In this document: positions 26,980-37,297 of the stretch, piece after piece
Layout of the letters: every line of letters starts with the position of its first letter
Numbering within the stretch: the first letter of the stretch is position 1
Origin: Acerihabitans sp047324305
GTDB lineage: Bacteria > Pseudomonadota > Gammaproteobacteria > Enterobacterales > Enterobacteriaceae
Direction: 5' to 3'
Length of the DNA stretch: 64,000 nucleotides
NCBI RefSeq assembly: GCF_047324305.1
Contig: NZ_CP178740.1
Location: forward strand, 372,001-436,000
Translations under genes and position numbers: made by a program
The notes under the pieces: model-generated
Databases searched by the model: none
Told to the model about the DNA's origin: nothing
What the model saw: only the letters and a program-made list of their open reading frames with translations

Positions 26980-28236
26980 ATGAAGGGTAAACGCAATGGA
27001 CGCTTATTGCTCCTGATAACGACACTGCTGATCCTCCTTATCGGCGCGTTTTTCATATGGCGGCATGTCCGGGAACAGCCCGCCGCCGAACCCACCGCCG
27101 CCGCCCGGCCGGGCGCGGCCCGCCCCGAGACCGGGCGGCGTGGCGGCCGCGCCGGGCGCCACGCGCAAACGCTGTCGCCGGTGCAGGCGGCCACCGCGCA
27201 GTCCCGATCGGTGCCGCGGTTTCTCACGGGCCTGGGCACGGTGACCGCCGCCGGCACCGTCACCGTAAGGAGCCGGGTGGACGGCCAGCTGATGGCGCTG
27301 CATTTCGCCGAGGGCCAATGGGTCAAGGCGGGGACGTTATTGGCGCAAATCGATCCGCGGCCGTTTGAGGTGGCGCTGCTGCAGGCCAAGGGGCAGTTGG
27401 CGAAGGACCAGGCGACGCTCGCCAACGCCCGGCAGGATATGGCGCGCTACCAGCAGTTGGTCAAAACCAGCCTGGTCTCCCGTCAGCAGCTCGACACCCA
27501 GCAATCATTGGTGCGCGAGGCCGAGGGCACTTTGCTGGTGGACCAGGCGGCGGTGGCCAGCGCCGAGCTGCAGCTGGCCTACAGCCGCATTACCGCGCCG
27601 ATGGACGGCCGGGTCGGCCTGCGCCAGGTGGATGTGGGTAATTTTATCACCAGCGGCGATACCACGGGCATCGTGGTGCTGACCCAGACGCGGCCGATCG
27701 ATGTGCTCTTTACGCTGCCGGAAAGCGATATTCCAAGCGTTATCGCCGCGCAGAAAACCGGCAACGCGCCCCTGATTGAAGTATGGGATCGCACCAATAA
27801 AACCAAGCTGACCGAGGGCGCGCTGCTCAGCCTGGACAATCAAATCGACGCCACCACCGGCACGGTAAGGCTTAAGGGCCGCTTTGCCAATGCCGACGAC
27901 AGCCTGTTTCCCAATCAGTTCGTCAATATCCGCATGAAGGTGGACACCTTGCAAAACGCGGTGGTGATCCCCCCCGCCGCGGTACAGATGAGCAACGACG
28001 GCCATTTTGTCTGGGTCCTGAACGATGACGACCAGGTGAGCCAGCACCGGGTCACCACCGGCATGGAAGACAGCCAGCAGGTGGTGATCACCGCCGGCCT
28101 GCAGGCGGGGCAGCGGGTGGTTACCGACGGTCTTGACCGGCTGACCGAAGGGGTCAAGGTCGAGGTTATCGCCCCCGCCAGCACGCAGCCCGCCGCAGGC
28201 CCCCGCGCCCCCGCGCGCCGCGGGGAAAAATCCTGA
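26980..28236 (+). CDS. mdtA: RND efflux periplasmic adaptor MdtA
   Basis: Membrane fusion protein linking MdtBC to an outer-membrane channel (TolC in E. coli). 418 aa. N-terminal membrane anchor (residues 8-26), a Pro/Ala/Arg-rich linker, barrel-sandwich segments (RSRVDGQLMALHFAEGQWVKAGTLLAQIDPRPF and its partner ITAPMDGRVGLRQVDVGNFI) flanking a helical hairpin, then the beta-barrel domain. The ribosome binding site is weak. The stop and the mdtB start share a base (TGATG), indicating coupling. Confidence 0.95.
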   Translation: MKGKRNGRLLLLITTLLILLIGAFFIWRHVREQPAAEPTAAARPGAARPETGRRGGRAGRHAQTLSPVQAATAQSRSVPRFLTGLGTVTAAGTVTVRSRVDGQLMALHFAEGQWVKAGTLLAQIDPRPFEVALLQAKGQLAKDQATLANARQDMARYQQLVKTSLVSRQQLDTQQSLVREAEGTLLVDQAAVASAELQLAYSRITAPMDGRVGLRQVDVGNFITSGDTTGIVVLTQTRPIDVLFTLPESDIPSVIAAQKTGNAPLIEVWDRTNKTKLTEGALLSLDNQIDATTGTVRLKGRFANADDSLFPNQFVNIRMKVDTLQNAVVIPPAAVQMSNDGHFVWVLNDDDQVSQHRVTTGMEDSQQVVITAGLQAGQRVVTDGLDRLTEGVKVEVIAPASTQPAAGPRAPARRGEKS

Positions 28237-31200
28237 TGGAGTTGCTGCCGTCCAGCCATAGCGGCGGCCCCTCGCGCCTGTTTATCCTGCGGCCGGTCGC
28301 CACGACGCTGCTGATGATCGCCATCCTGCTGGCCGGTATCCTCGGCTACCGGACGCTGCCGGTGTCGGCGCTGCCCGAGGTGGATTATCCCACGATCCAG
28401 GTGGTGACGCTGTATCCCGGCGCCAGCCCGGACGTGGTCACCTCCGCCATCACCGCGCCGCTGGAGCGGCAGTTCGGCCAGATGTCGGGATTAAAGCAAA
28501 TGGCGTCGCAAAGCTCGGGCGGCGCGTCGGTGGTTACGCTGCAGTTCCAGCTGTCGCTGCCGCTTGACGTGGCGGAACAGGAAGTGCAGGCGGCCATCAA
28601 TAACGCCACCAACCTGCTGCCGGACGATCTGCCCAATCCGCCGGTATACAGCAAGGTCAATCCCGCCGATCCGCCCATTATGACGCTTGCGGTCACGTCG
28701 ACATCCATGTCGATGATCCAGGTGGAAGATATGGTGGAAACACGGGTGGCGCAGAAAATTTCCCAGGTCAGCGGCGTGGGGCTGGTCTCGATTTCCGGCG
28801 GCCAGCGCCCGGCGGTGCGGGTCAAGCTTAACGCCCCCGCCCTGGCGGCCTACGGCCTTGACAGTGAAAGCGTGCGCACCGCCATCGACGCCGCCAACGT
28901 CAATTCCGCCAAGGGCAGCCTGGATGGCCCGCAGCGTTCGGTAACCCTGTCGGCCAACGATCAGATGAAATCCGCCGAGGATTACCGCCGGCTAATCGTC
29001 ACCTGGCAAAACGGCGCGCCGGTGCGGCTGCGCGATGTGGCGACCATTGAACAGGGCGCCGAGAACAACCGCCTGGGCGCCTGGGCCAACCGTCAGCCGG
29101 CCATTGTCATGAATATCCAGCGCCAGCCCGGCGCCAATGTCATTACCACCGCCGACAGCATCCGCGCCCTGTTGCCGTCGTTGACCGCCAGCCTGCCGAA
29201 ATCGGTCACCGTCTCGCTGCTGGCCGACCGTACCGACAATATCCGCGCCTCGGTCAGCGATGTGCAGTTTGAACTGTTGCTGTCCATTGCGCTGGTGGTG
29301 ATGGTGATTTACCTGTTCCTGCGCAATGCCGCCGCCACCATTATCCCCGCCGTGGCCGTGCCGCTGTCGCTGGTGGGCACCTTCGGGGTGATGTATCTGC
29401 TCGGATTTTCCGTCAATAACCTGACCCTGATGGCGCTGACCATCGCCACCGGTTTTGTGGTGGACGACGCCATCGTGGTGATCGAGAACATCTCCCGTTA
29501 TATCGAACAGGGGGAAAAACCCCTGGCGGCGGCGCTGAAGGGCGCCGGCGAGATAGGCTTTACCATTATTTCCCTCACCGTGTCGTTGATCGCGGTGTTA
29601 ATCCCGCTGCTGTTCATGGGCGATATCGTCGGGCGGCTGTTCCGGGAATTTGCGGTGACCCTGGCGATAGCCATCCTGATTTCGGCGGTGGTGTCCCTGA
29701 CCCTGACGCCGATGATGTGCGCGCGCATGCTGAGCTACGAATCCCTGCGCCGGCAGAACCGCTTTACCCGCGCCAGCGAAAGGCTGTTCGAACAACTGGT
29801 GGCCGGCTACGGCCGCTGGCTGCGCAAAGTGCTGTTTCATCCCTGGCTGACGCTGTCGGTGGCGATTGCCATGCTGGCGCTGACCATTGTCCTGTACCTG
29901 GTTATCCCGAAAGGATTTTTCCCCACCCAGGACAACAGCGTGATCCAGGGCACGGTGCAGGCGGCGCAAAGCGTGTCGTTCAGCAATATGGCCCAGCGCC
30001 AGCAGGAGGTGCTGTCGGTCGTCATGCGCGATCCGGCGGTACAAAGCGTATCCTCGCTGATTGGCGTGGACGGCGCCAACGCCACGCTGAACAGCGGACG
30101 GCTGCAGATCAACCTCAAGCCGCTGGATAAGCGCCAGGACAGGATCGGCGTGGTGATCGAACGCCTGCAGCGGGCCACCGCCGGCCTGACCGGCATCCAG
30201 CTTTACCTGCAGCCGGTGCAGGACCTGACCATCGATACCCAGCTCAGCCATACCCAGTATCAGTTTACCCTGCAGTCCTTGTCCCTGACCGATTTGGGTA
30301 AATGGATACCGCCGCTGCTCACCCGGTTGCAAAGCCTGCCTCAGCTGCGGGATGTCAGCAGCGATTTGCAGGATCGCGGCCTGGAAGCCTATATCAAGGT
30401 GGACCGGGACAGCGCCAGCCGCCTGGGCGTCAGCATGGCCGATGTGGCGAACGCGCTGTATAACGCCTTTGGCCAGCGCTTGGTTTCCACCATCTATACC
30501 CAGGCCAACCAATACCGCGTGGTGCTGGAGCAGGATACCGACACCCTTTCCGGGCTCGCGGCGCTCGACGATATCCGCATCAGGGGCGCCGACGGCAATA
30601 TGGTGCCGCTCAGCGCCATCAGCAGCGTACAGCAGCGCCTGGGCGCCTTGTCCATCAACCATCTCGAGCAATTCCCCGCCGCCACCGTTTCGTTCAATCT
30701 CGCCCCCGGGTATTCGCTGGGCCAAGCGGTGCAGGCCATTACCCAGGCGGAACAGGATCTGGATGTGCCCGACTCCGTGGCCACCCGGTTCCAGGGCAGT
30801 ACGCTGGCGTTCCAATCGGCGCTGGAGAGCACCGTATGGCTTATCGTGGCGGCCATCGTGGCGGTGTATATCGTGCTGGGCGTGCTGTATGAAAGCTTTA
30901 TCCATCCGGTCACCATCCTGTCCACCCTGCCCACCGCCGGGGTGGGCGCGCTGCTGGCGCTGATCCTGTCCGGCCACGAGCTGGACGTGATAGCCATAAT
31001 CGGCATTATCCTGCTGATCGGCATCGTCAAGAAAAACGCCATCATGATGATCGACTTTGCCCTGGCCGCCGAACGGGAAAAAGGCATGACGCCCTATGAC
31101 GCCATTTTCCAGGCGTGCCTGCTGCGCTTTCGCCCGATCCTGATGACCACCCTTGCCGCGCTGTTCGGCGCCCTGCCGCTGATGTTCAGCACCGGGGTCG

Positions 31201-31355
31201 GGGCGGAGCTGCGCCGGCCGCTGGGAATTTGCATGGTGGGCGGGCTGGTGGTGAGCCAGGTGCTGACATTGTTCACCACCCCGGTGATCTATCTGCTGTT
31301 CGACCGCCTGTCGCGCCGCGGCCGGGCCGTTGTCGATAAGCCGGAAACGACATGA
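28236..31355 (+). CDS. mdtB: RND efflux pump subunit MdtB
   Basis: Inner-membrane proton antiporter subunit of the MdtB2C heterotrimer, 1039 aa, 12 helices with two large periplasmic loops. FVVDDAIVVIENISRYIE carries the proton-relay pair Asp410-Asp411. Near the C-terminus the segment GIILLIGIVKKNAIMMIDFAL and LRFRPILMTTLAALFGALPL are family hallmarks. In E. coli the pump exports bile salts, novobiocin and other compounds. It overlaps mdtC by four bases. Confidence 0.96.
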   Translation: MELLPSSHSGGPSRLFILRPVATTLLMIAILLAGILGYRTLPVSALPEVDYPTIQVVTLYPGASPDVVTSAITAPLERQFGQMSGLKQMASQSSGGASVVTLQFQLSLPLDVAEQEVQAAINNATNLLPDDLPNPPVYSKVNPADPPIMTLAVTSTSMSMIQVEDMVETRVAQKISQVSGVGLVSISGGQRPAVRVKLNAPALAAYGLDSESVRTAIDAANVNSAKGSLDGPQRSVTLSANDQMKSAEDYRRLIVTWQNGAPVRLRDVATIEQGAENNRLGAWANRQPAIVMNIQRQPGANVITTADSIRALLPSLTASLPKSVTVSLLADRTDNIRASVSDVQFELLLSIALVVMVIYLFLRNAAATIIPAVAVPLSLVGTFGVMYLLGFSVNNLTLMALTIATGFVVDDAIVVIENISRYIEQGEKPLAAALKGAGEIGFTIISLTVSLIAVLIPLLFMGDIVGRLFREFAVTLAIAILISAVVSLTLTPMMCARMLSYESLRRQNRFTRASERLFEQLVAGYGRWLRKVLFHPWLTLSVAIAMLALTIVLYLVIPKGFFPTQDNSVIQGTVQAAQSVSFSNMAQRQQEVLSVVMRDPAVQSVSSLIGVDGANATLNSGRLQINLKPLDKRQDRIGVVIERLQRATAGLTGIQLYLQPVQDLTIDTQLSHTQYQFTLQSLSLTDLGKWIPPLLTRLQSLPQLRDVSSDLQDRGLEAYIKVDRDSASRLGVSMADVANALYNAFGQRLVSTIYTQANQYRVVLEQDTDTLSGLAALDDIRIRGADGNMVPLSAISSVQQRLGALSINHLEQFPAATVSFNLAPGYSLGQAVQAITQAEQDLDVPDSVATRFQGSTLAFQSALESTVWLIVAAIVAVYIVLGVLYESFIHPVTILSTLPTAGVGALLALILSGHELDVIAIIGIILLIGIVKKNAIMMIDFALAAEREKGMTPYDAIFQACLLRFRPILMTTLAALFGALPLMFSTGVGAELRRPLGICMVGGLVVSQVLTLFTTPVIYLLFDRLSRRGRAVVDKPETT

Positions 31356-34300
31356 AATTCTTCGCCCTGTTTATCTACCGCCCGGTGGCCACGCTGCTGC
31401 TGACGCTGGCGATTGCCCTGTGCGGGGTGATAGGCTTTCGCCTGCTGCCGGTGGCGCCGCTGCCGCAGGTGGATTTTCCGGTGCTGCTGGTCACGGCGTC
31501 CCTGCCCGGCGCCTCCCCCGAGACCATGGCCTCGTCGGTGGCCACGCCGCTTGAGCGGGCGCTGGGCCATGTGGCCGGCGTCAACGAGATGACGTCCACC
31601 AGCGCCCTGGGCACCACGCGCATTATCCTGCAGTTTGATTTTGACCGCGATATCAACGGCGCCGCGCGCGATGTCCAGGCGGCGCTGAACGCGGCGCAAA
31701 GCCTGCTGCCCAGCGGCATGCCCAACCGGCCGCAGTACCGCAAGGTGAATCCGTCCGACGCGCCGATCGTGATCCTGACCCTGACCTCGGACACCTACAG
31801 CCAGGGCCAGCTTTACGATATCGCGTCCACCCAGCTGGCGCAGAATATTTCCCAGATGGACGGCGTCGGCAATGTCACGGTCGGCGGCGGCTCGCTGCCG
31901 GCGGTGCGGGTCGAGCTCAATCCCCAGGCGTTGTTCAACCAGGGCGTGTCGCTTGACGAAGTGCGCGAGGCCATCAGCCAGGCGAACGTGCGCCGTCCGC
32001 AGGGGGCGCTGGAGGACAATCAGTCCCGCTGGCAAATCCGCACCAACGACGCCCTGTCTACTGCGCGGGAATACCAGCCGCTGATTGTGCACTACCAAAA
32101 CGGCGGCGTGGTGCGGCTGCAGGACGTGGCCGACGTGCGCGATGCGGTACAGGATGTGCGCAACGCCGGCATGGTCAACAGCAAGCCGGCCATTTTGATC
32201 GTGATTTTCCGCTCCCCCGACGCCAATATCATTTCCACGGTGCAAAGCATCCGGGCGGCCATCCCCGCCCTGCGCGCCTCGATACCGGCCGGCATCGAGA
32301 TGAACGTGGCGCAGGATCGCTCGCCGACTATCCGCGCCTCCCTCGACGAAGTGGAACAGTCGCTGGTGATAGCGGTGGCGCTGGTGATCCTGGTGGTCCT
32401 GCTGTTCCTGCGCTCCTGGCGCGCGACGCTGATTCCGGCGCTGGCCGTGCCGGTGTCGCTGATCGGCACCTTCGCCGCCATGTATCTGTGCGGGTTCAGC
32501 CTGAATAATATCTCGCTGATGGCGCTGACCATCGCCACCGGTTTCGTGGTGGATGACGCCATCGTGGTGGTGGAGAATATCGCCCGTCACGTGGAATCCG
32601 GTATGAATCCCCTGGCGGCGTCCCTGCTGGGGGTGCGTGAAGTGGGTTTTACCGTACTGTCGATGAGCCTGTCCCTGGTGGCGGTATTTATTCCGCTGCT
32701 GCTGATGAGCGGCCTGCCGGGCCGGCTGTTCCGCGAGTTCGCCGTGACGCTGTCGGTGGCTATCATGATTTCCCTGGTGGTGTCGCTGACGCTCACGCCC
32801 ATGCTTTGCGCCCGCCTGCTGGGCAGGGATACCGCGCGCGCCGCTAAAAAAACCGATCGGTTTACCGCCCTGCTGCTGCGGCTGCAGGGCGGCTACGCCC
32901 GTTCGCTGCGCTGGGTGCTTAATCATGCCGGCTGGGTGCTGGTGCTGTTTTTGGCCACCCTGGCGCTGAATGTATGGCTGTATATCGCCATACCCAAAAC
33001 CCTGATGCCGGAGCAGGATACCGGGCGGATACAGGGGTTTATCCAGGCCGATCAGAGTATTTCCTTCCAGGCGATGCGCGGCAAGCTGCAGGACTTTATG
33101 AAAATCGTGGCGGCCGATCCGGCGGTGGACAATGTCACCGGGTATACCGGCGGCTCGCGCACCAATGCCGGCTCGATGTACATCTCCCTGAAGCCGTTAT
33201 CCGAACGCCGGGAAAACTCGCAGGAAATTATCGCCCGCCTGCGCGCCAAGCTTGCCCGGGAGCCGGGCGCCGATCTGTATTTGTCGGCGGTGCAGGATAT
33301 CCGCGTCGGCGGGCGGGAGTCCAACGCCGCCTACCAGTACACGCTGCTGGCGGACGATCTGGCGGATCTGCGCGCCTGGGAACCCAAGGTGCGCCTGGCG
33401 CTGGCGGCGCTGCCCGAACTGGCCGATGTGAACTCCGACCAGCAGGATAAAGGGGCGGAGCTGGGATTGATCTATAATCGCGACGTGCTGTCCAGCCTGG
33501 GTCTGGCGGTCTCGGACGTCAATAATCTGCTTAACAATGCGTTCGGCCAGCGCCAGATATCCACCATCTACCAGCCCCTGAATCAATATAAAGTAGTGAT
33601 GGAAGTGGCGCCGGCCTATACCCAGGACCCCAGCGCGCTGGACCACATGTTTTTGATCAACAGCGCCGGCCAGCCGATCCCGCTGTCGGCGTTTGCCCAA
33701 TGGCAACCGGCCAACGCCCCGCTGTCGGTTAACCACCAGGGACTGTCCGCTGCCTCGACCATCTCCTTTAACCTGCCGGAAGGCGTGGCGCTGTCCACCG
33801 CCTCCGGCGCCATCGAACGCGCCATGACGGAATTGGGCGTGCCCGCCAGCGTGCGCGGCACCTTCGCCGGCACGGCCAAGGTCTTCCAGCAGACCCAGCA
33901 ATCCCAACTGTGGCTTATCATCGCCGCCATCGCCACGGTGTATATCGTGCTGGGGATCCTCTATGAAAGCTATGTTCATCCGCTGACCATCCTGTCCACC
34001 CTGCCCTCGGCGGGCATCGGCGCGCTGCTGGCCCTGGAGGCGTTCAGCGCCCCGTTCAGCCTGATTGCCATGATAGGCATCCTGCTGCTGATAGGCATCG
34101 TCAAAAAGAACGCCATTATGATGGTGGACTTCGCCCTGACCGCCCAGCGGCAAAGCGGCATCAGCGCGGCGGATGCCATTTTTCAGGCCTGCCAGTTGCG
34201 CTTTAGGCCCATTCTCATGACCACCCTGGCCGCGCTGTTCGGCGCGCTGCCGCTGGTGATCGGCAGCGGCGACGGCGCCGAGCTGCGCCAGCCCCTGGGC

Positions 34301-34438
34301 ATTACCATCGTCGGCGGGCTGGTGGTCAGCCAGTTGATGACCCTGTACACCACGCCGGTGATTTATCTGTTTTTTGATAAATTGCGTCTGAAAGGGCGTC
34401 CGTCCCGCGCCGGCATCGTTATCCCCGAGCAAGAGTAA
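31352..34438 (+). CDS. mdtC: RND efflux pump subunit MdtC
   Basis: Second RND subunit, 1028 aa. It starts MKFFALFIYRPVATLLLTLAIALCG as MdtC does and has the relay aspartates Asp401-Asp402 in FVVDDAIVVVENIARHVE. The sequence is clearly paralogous to mdtB across its whole length. The ATG overlaps the mdtB stop (ATGA). MdtC is the subunit believed to bind drug, with MdtB handling protons. Confidence 0.96.
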   Translation: MKFFALFIYRPVATLLLTLAIALCGVIGFRLLPVAPLPQVDFPVLLVTASLPGASPETMASSVATPLERALGHVAGVNEMTSTSALGTTRIILQFDFDRDINGAARDVQAALNAAQSLLPSGMPNRPQYRKVNPSDAPIVILTLTSDTYSQGQLYDIASTQLAQNISQMDGVGNVTVGGGSLPAVRVELNPQALFNQGVSLDEVREAISQANVRRPQGALEDNQSRWQIRTNDALSTAREYQPLIVHYQNGGVVRLQDVADVRDAVQDVRNAGMVNSKPAILIVIFRSPDANIISTVQSIRAAIPALRASIPAGIEMNVAQDRSPTIRASLDEVEQSLVIAVALVILVVLLFLRSWRATLIPALAVPVSLIGTFAAMYLCGFSLNNISLMALTIATGFVVDDAIVVVENIARHVESGMNPLAASLLGVREVGFTVLSMSLSLVAVFIPLLLMSGLPGRLFREFAVTLSVAIMISLVVSLTLTPMLCARLLGRDTARAAKKTDRFTALLLRLQGGYARSLRWVLNHAGWVLVLFLATLALNVWLYIAIPKTLMPEQDTGRIQGFIQADQSISFQAMRGKLQDFMKIVAADPAVDNVTGYTGGSRTNAGSMYISLKPLSERRENSQEIIARLRAKLAREPGADLYLSAVQDIRVGGRESNAAYQYTLLADDLADLRAWEPKVRLALAALPELADVNSDQQDKGAELGLIYNRDVLSSLGLAVSDVNNLLNNAFGQRQISTIYQPLNQYKVVMEVAPAYTQDPSALDHMFLINSAGQPIPLSAFAQWQPANAPLSVNHQGLSAASTISFNLPEGVALSTASGAIERAMTELGVPASVRGTFAGTAKVFQQTQQSQLWLIIAAIATVYIVLGILYESYVHPLTILSTLPSAGIGALLALEAFSAPFSLIAMIGILLLIGIVKKNAIMMVDFALTAQRQSGISAADAIFQACQLRFRPILMTTLAALFGALPLVIGSGDGAELRQPLGITIVGGLVVSQLMTLYTTPVIYLFFDKLRLKGRPSRAGIVIPEQE

Positions 34439-34445
34439 CCGCGAT

Positions 34446-35900
34446 ATGCAATGGCATCCCTTTCATCATAACACCGCCCCCGCCGACCCCCGGCCCTCCG
34501 CTTCTGTGCACTGGCAGCTGTGGACGGTGGCCTTTGGCTTTTTTATGCAAACGCTGGACACCACCATCGTCAATACCGCCTTGCCCTCGATGGCCCATAG
34601 CCTGAAGGAAAACCCGCTGCATATGCATTCGGTTATCGTCTCCTATGTGCTGACGGTGGCGGTGATGCTGCCGGCCAGCGGCTGGCTGGCGGACCGGTTC
34701 GGGGTGAAAAAGGTTTTTTTCAGCGCCATCGTGCTGTTTACCCTGGGTTCCCTGCTGTGCGCGCGGGCCGGGTCGCTGCAGGAACTGGTGCTGTCACGGG
34801 TGGTGCAGGGCATCGGCGGCGCGATGATGGTGCCGGTGGGCCGCCTGACGGTGATGAAAATCGTGCCGCGTTCGCAGTATATGGCGGCGATGGCGTTTGT
34901 CACCATGCCGGGGCAGATCGGGCCGCTGATCGGTCCCGCCCTGGGCGGCTTCCTGGTGCAATACGCCAGCTGGCACTGGATCTTCCTGATTAACCTGCCG
35001 GTGGGGATTGTCGGCGCCCTGATCACCTGGCTGCTGATGCCGAACTACAAAATGGAAACCCGCGGCTTTGATATCGGCGGATTTTTCCTGCTGGCGGTGG
35101 GCATGGCCACCATGACCCTGGGGCTGGAAGGCCATAAAGGGCTGAATATCCCCGCGGCGTATATCGTCGGCCTGATGCTGACCGGCCTGCTGGCGCTGTT
35201 TGGCTACTGGCTGCACGCCAGGCGCAATGAAAACGCGTTGTTCAACCTGCGGCTGTTTGAAACGCCCACCTTCGCCATCGGCCTGCTCGGCAGCCTGCTG
35301 GGCCGCATCGGCAGCGGCATGCTGCCATTTATGACGCCGCTGTTTTTACAGCTCGGCATGGGCTACACCCCTTTCCACGCCGGGCTGATGATGATCCCGA
35401 TGGTGATAGGCAGCATGGGCACCAAACGCATTATCGTGCAGTTGGTCAACCGCGCCGGTTATCGGAACGTCCTGACCGGCGCCACGCTCGGGCTGGCGGC
35501 GGTGAGCCTGGTGTTTCCGCTGGTGGCGCTGGCGGGCTGGACTTACGCCATTCCGGTGGTACTGTTTTTCCAGGGCGTGGTTAACGCCATGCGTTTCACC
35601 TCGATGAACACCCTGACGCTCAAGGATCTGCCCGATCCTCTGGCCAGCGGCGGCAACAGCCTGTTATCGATGGTGATGCAGCTGTCCATGAGCCTGGGCG
35701 TGACCACGGTGGGCATCCTGCTGGGCTTGTTTGCCGGCGGCCAGGCGCCGCTGGCGACAGGGGATATCCACGGCGTGTTTATCGCCACCTATTTATGCAT
35801 GGCGGTGGTGATTGCCCTGCCGGCGCTGGTATTTATGCGCGTACCGCCGGACACCTCGCCCAATGGGCTATTATCCCAAAGCGACCCGAAGGGCCAATAA
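34446..35900 (+). CDS. mdtD: MFS transporter MdtD
   Basis: DHA2-type 14-helix major facilitator, 484 aa. Motif GWLADRFGVKKVFF (motif A between helices 2 and 3) and RVVQGIGGAMMVPVGRLTVMK (motif B) are intact. It begins seven bases after mdtC. In E. coli mdtD belongs to the operon but is not needed for the MdtBC drug phenotype; it has been linked to citrate/iron export. The role here is therefore open. Confidence 0.93.
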   Translation: MQWHPFHHNTAPADPRPSASVHWQLWTVAFGFFMQTLDTTIVNTALPSMAHSLKENPLHMHSVIVSYVLTVAVMLPASGWLADRFGVKKVFFSAIVLFTLGSLLCARAGSLQELVLSRVVQGIGGAMMVPVGRLTVMKIVPRSQYMAAMAFVTMPGQIGPLIGPALGGFLVQYASWHWIFLINLPVGIVGALITWLLMPNYKMETRGFDIGGFFLLAVGMATMTLGLEGHKGLNIPAAYIVGLMLTGLLALFGYWLHARRNENALFNLRLFETPTFAIGLLGSLLGRIGSGMLPFMTPLFLQLGMGYTPFHAGLMMIPMVIGSMGTKRIIVQLVNRAGYRNVLTGATLGLAAVSLVFPLVALAGWTYAIPVVLFFQGVVNAMRFTSMNTLTLKDLPDPLASGGNSLLSMVMQLSMSLGVTTVGILLGLFAGGQAPLATGDIHGVFIATYLCMAVVIALPALVFMRVPPDTSPNGLLSQSDPKGQ

Positions 35901-35911
35901 GGCGTAAGAAG

Positions 35912-37297
35912 ATGAAATTCGGCATTACCGCAAAGCTGTTCCTCGCCATTTTCGCCACCTGCATGCTGGTGGTGATTACCATGCACTGGGGCGTGCGCGT
36001 CAGCTTTGAGCGCGGTTTTATCGATTATATTAAACGTAGCAATAACCAGCGCATCGAGCTGTTAAGCACCGCGCTGGCCGAACAGTACCAGCTGCACGGC
36101 GACTGGCGTTTCCTGCGCAATAACGATCGTTTTGTCTATCAGCTGCTGCGTTCCTTTGAACAAAACCTGGACGAGGGCAAGAACCTGCCGCCCCACGGCC
36201 TGCGCACCCAGATCTGGGTGGTGGACGCGCAGCGGCAAAAGCTGGTCGGGCCGGGCGGCCCCCTGCCGGATGAAGGCCCGCGCCGTGCGATCAACGTGAA
36301 CGGCACCCTGGTCGGCTGGGTGATGTCGACGCCGGTCGAGCGCCTGACACGCGATGCGGATATCAATTTCGACGCCCAGCAGCGGCGCACCAGCTGGCTG
36401 ATTGTCGCGCTGGCGGGACTGCTGGCGGCGGCGGTTACCTGGCTGACCGCGCGCGGCCTGCTGGCGCCGGTCAAACGGCTGGTGAGCGGGACCCATCAGC
36501 TGGCCGCCGGCAACTTTTCAACCCGGGTGGAGACCGGCACCCAGGATGAGCTGGGGCGGCTGGCCAATGACTTTAACCAACTGGCCATGTCGCTGGAAAA
36601 AAACGACGCCATGCGCCGCGCGTTCATGGCCGATATTTCCCACGAGCTGCGCACGCCGCTGTCGATACTGCGCGGCGAGCTGGAAGCGCTGCAGGACGGG
36701 GTGCGCCAGCCCACCGGCGAATCCCTCGCGTCCCTGCAGGCAGAGGTCGCCATCCTGACCAAGCTCGTGGATGATTTACATCAGCTTTCCCTCTCCGACT
36801 CAGGCGCGCTGGCCTATCGCAAGGACCGGGTGGACACCATCCATATCCTGGCTATCGCCGCGGCCTCGTTTCGGGAACGTTTTGTGCTCAAAGGGCTGGA
36901 CCTGACCCTGGCGCTGCCCGACAAGGCATGGATATTCGGCGATGCGGATCGCCTGACGCAGCTGTTCCTCAACCTGCTGGAAAACAGTTTGCGTTATACC
37001 GACGCCCCGGGCAGCGTGGCCGTCGAGGGATGGATACGGGAAGACAGCCTGACGCTGCGCTGGCGGGACAGCACGCCCGGGGTCGAGGATGACCAGCTTA
37101 CGCAGATTTTTGAACGGTTCTACCGTACCGAGGGCTCACGCAATCGCGCCAGCGGCGGCTCGGGGCTCGGGCTGCCTATTTGCCAGAATATCGTCGAGGC
37201 GCACGGGGGACGCATATCGGCCGCGCATTCGGCTTCTGGCGGCCTGCAAATCACGGTACAATTACCCCTCGATCAACGGGCACCCAGGACTCTATGA
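35912..37297 (+). CDS. baeS: envelope-stress sensor histidine kinase BaeS
   Basis: 461 aa. TM1 (about 8-28), a periplasmic sensor loop (29-165), TM2 (166-186), HAMP (to about 240), the HisKA H-box FMADISHELRTPLSILRGE with phospho-acceptor His244, and a HATPase domain with N (LLENSLRYTD) and G (SGLGLPICQNIVEAHGG) boxes. The ATG at 35912 gives MKFGITAKLFLAIF, the family start. Its stop overlaps the baeR start by four bases. It senses envelope damage, indole and flavonoids in E. coli. Confidence 0.95.
   Translation: MKFGITAKLFLAIFATCMLVVITMHWGVRVSFERGFIDYIKRSNNQRIELLSTALAEQYQLHGDWRFLRNNDRFVYQLLRSFEQNLDEGKNLPPHGLRTQIWVVDAQRQKLVGPGGPLPDEGPRRAINVNGTLVGWVMSTPVERLTRDADINFDAQQRRTSWLIVALAGLLAAAVTWLTARGLLAPVKRLVSGTHQLAAGNFSTRVETGTQDELGRLANDFNQLAMSLEKNDAMRRAFMADISHELRTPLSILRGELEALQDGVRQPTGESLASLQAEVAILTKLVDDLHQLSLSDSGALAYRKDRVDTIHILAIAAASFRERFVLKGLDLTLALPDKAWIFGDADRLTQLFLNLLENSLRYTDAPGSVAVEGWIREDSLTLRWRDSTPGVEDDQLTQIFERFYRTEGSRNRASGGSGLGLPICQNIVEAHGGRISAAHSASGGLQITVQLPLDQRAPRTL

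Noticed and set aside
29598..32926. Long minus-strand frames (459 and 545 codons) opposite mdtB and mdtC
   Set aside because: Shadows of RND genes caused by GC-rich third codon positions; they contain repetitive Gln/His/Arg stretches.
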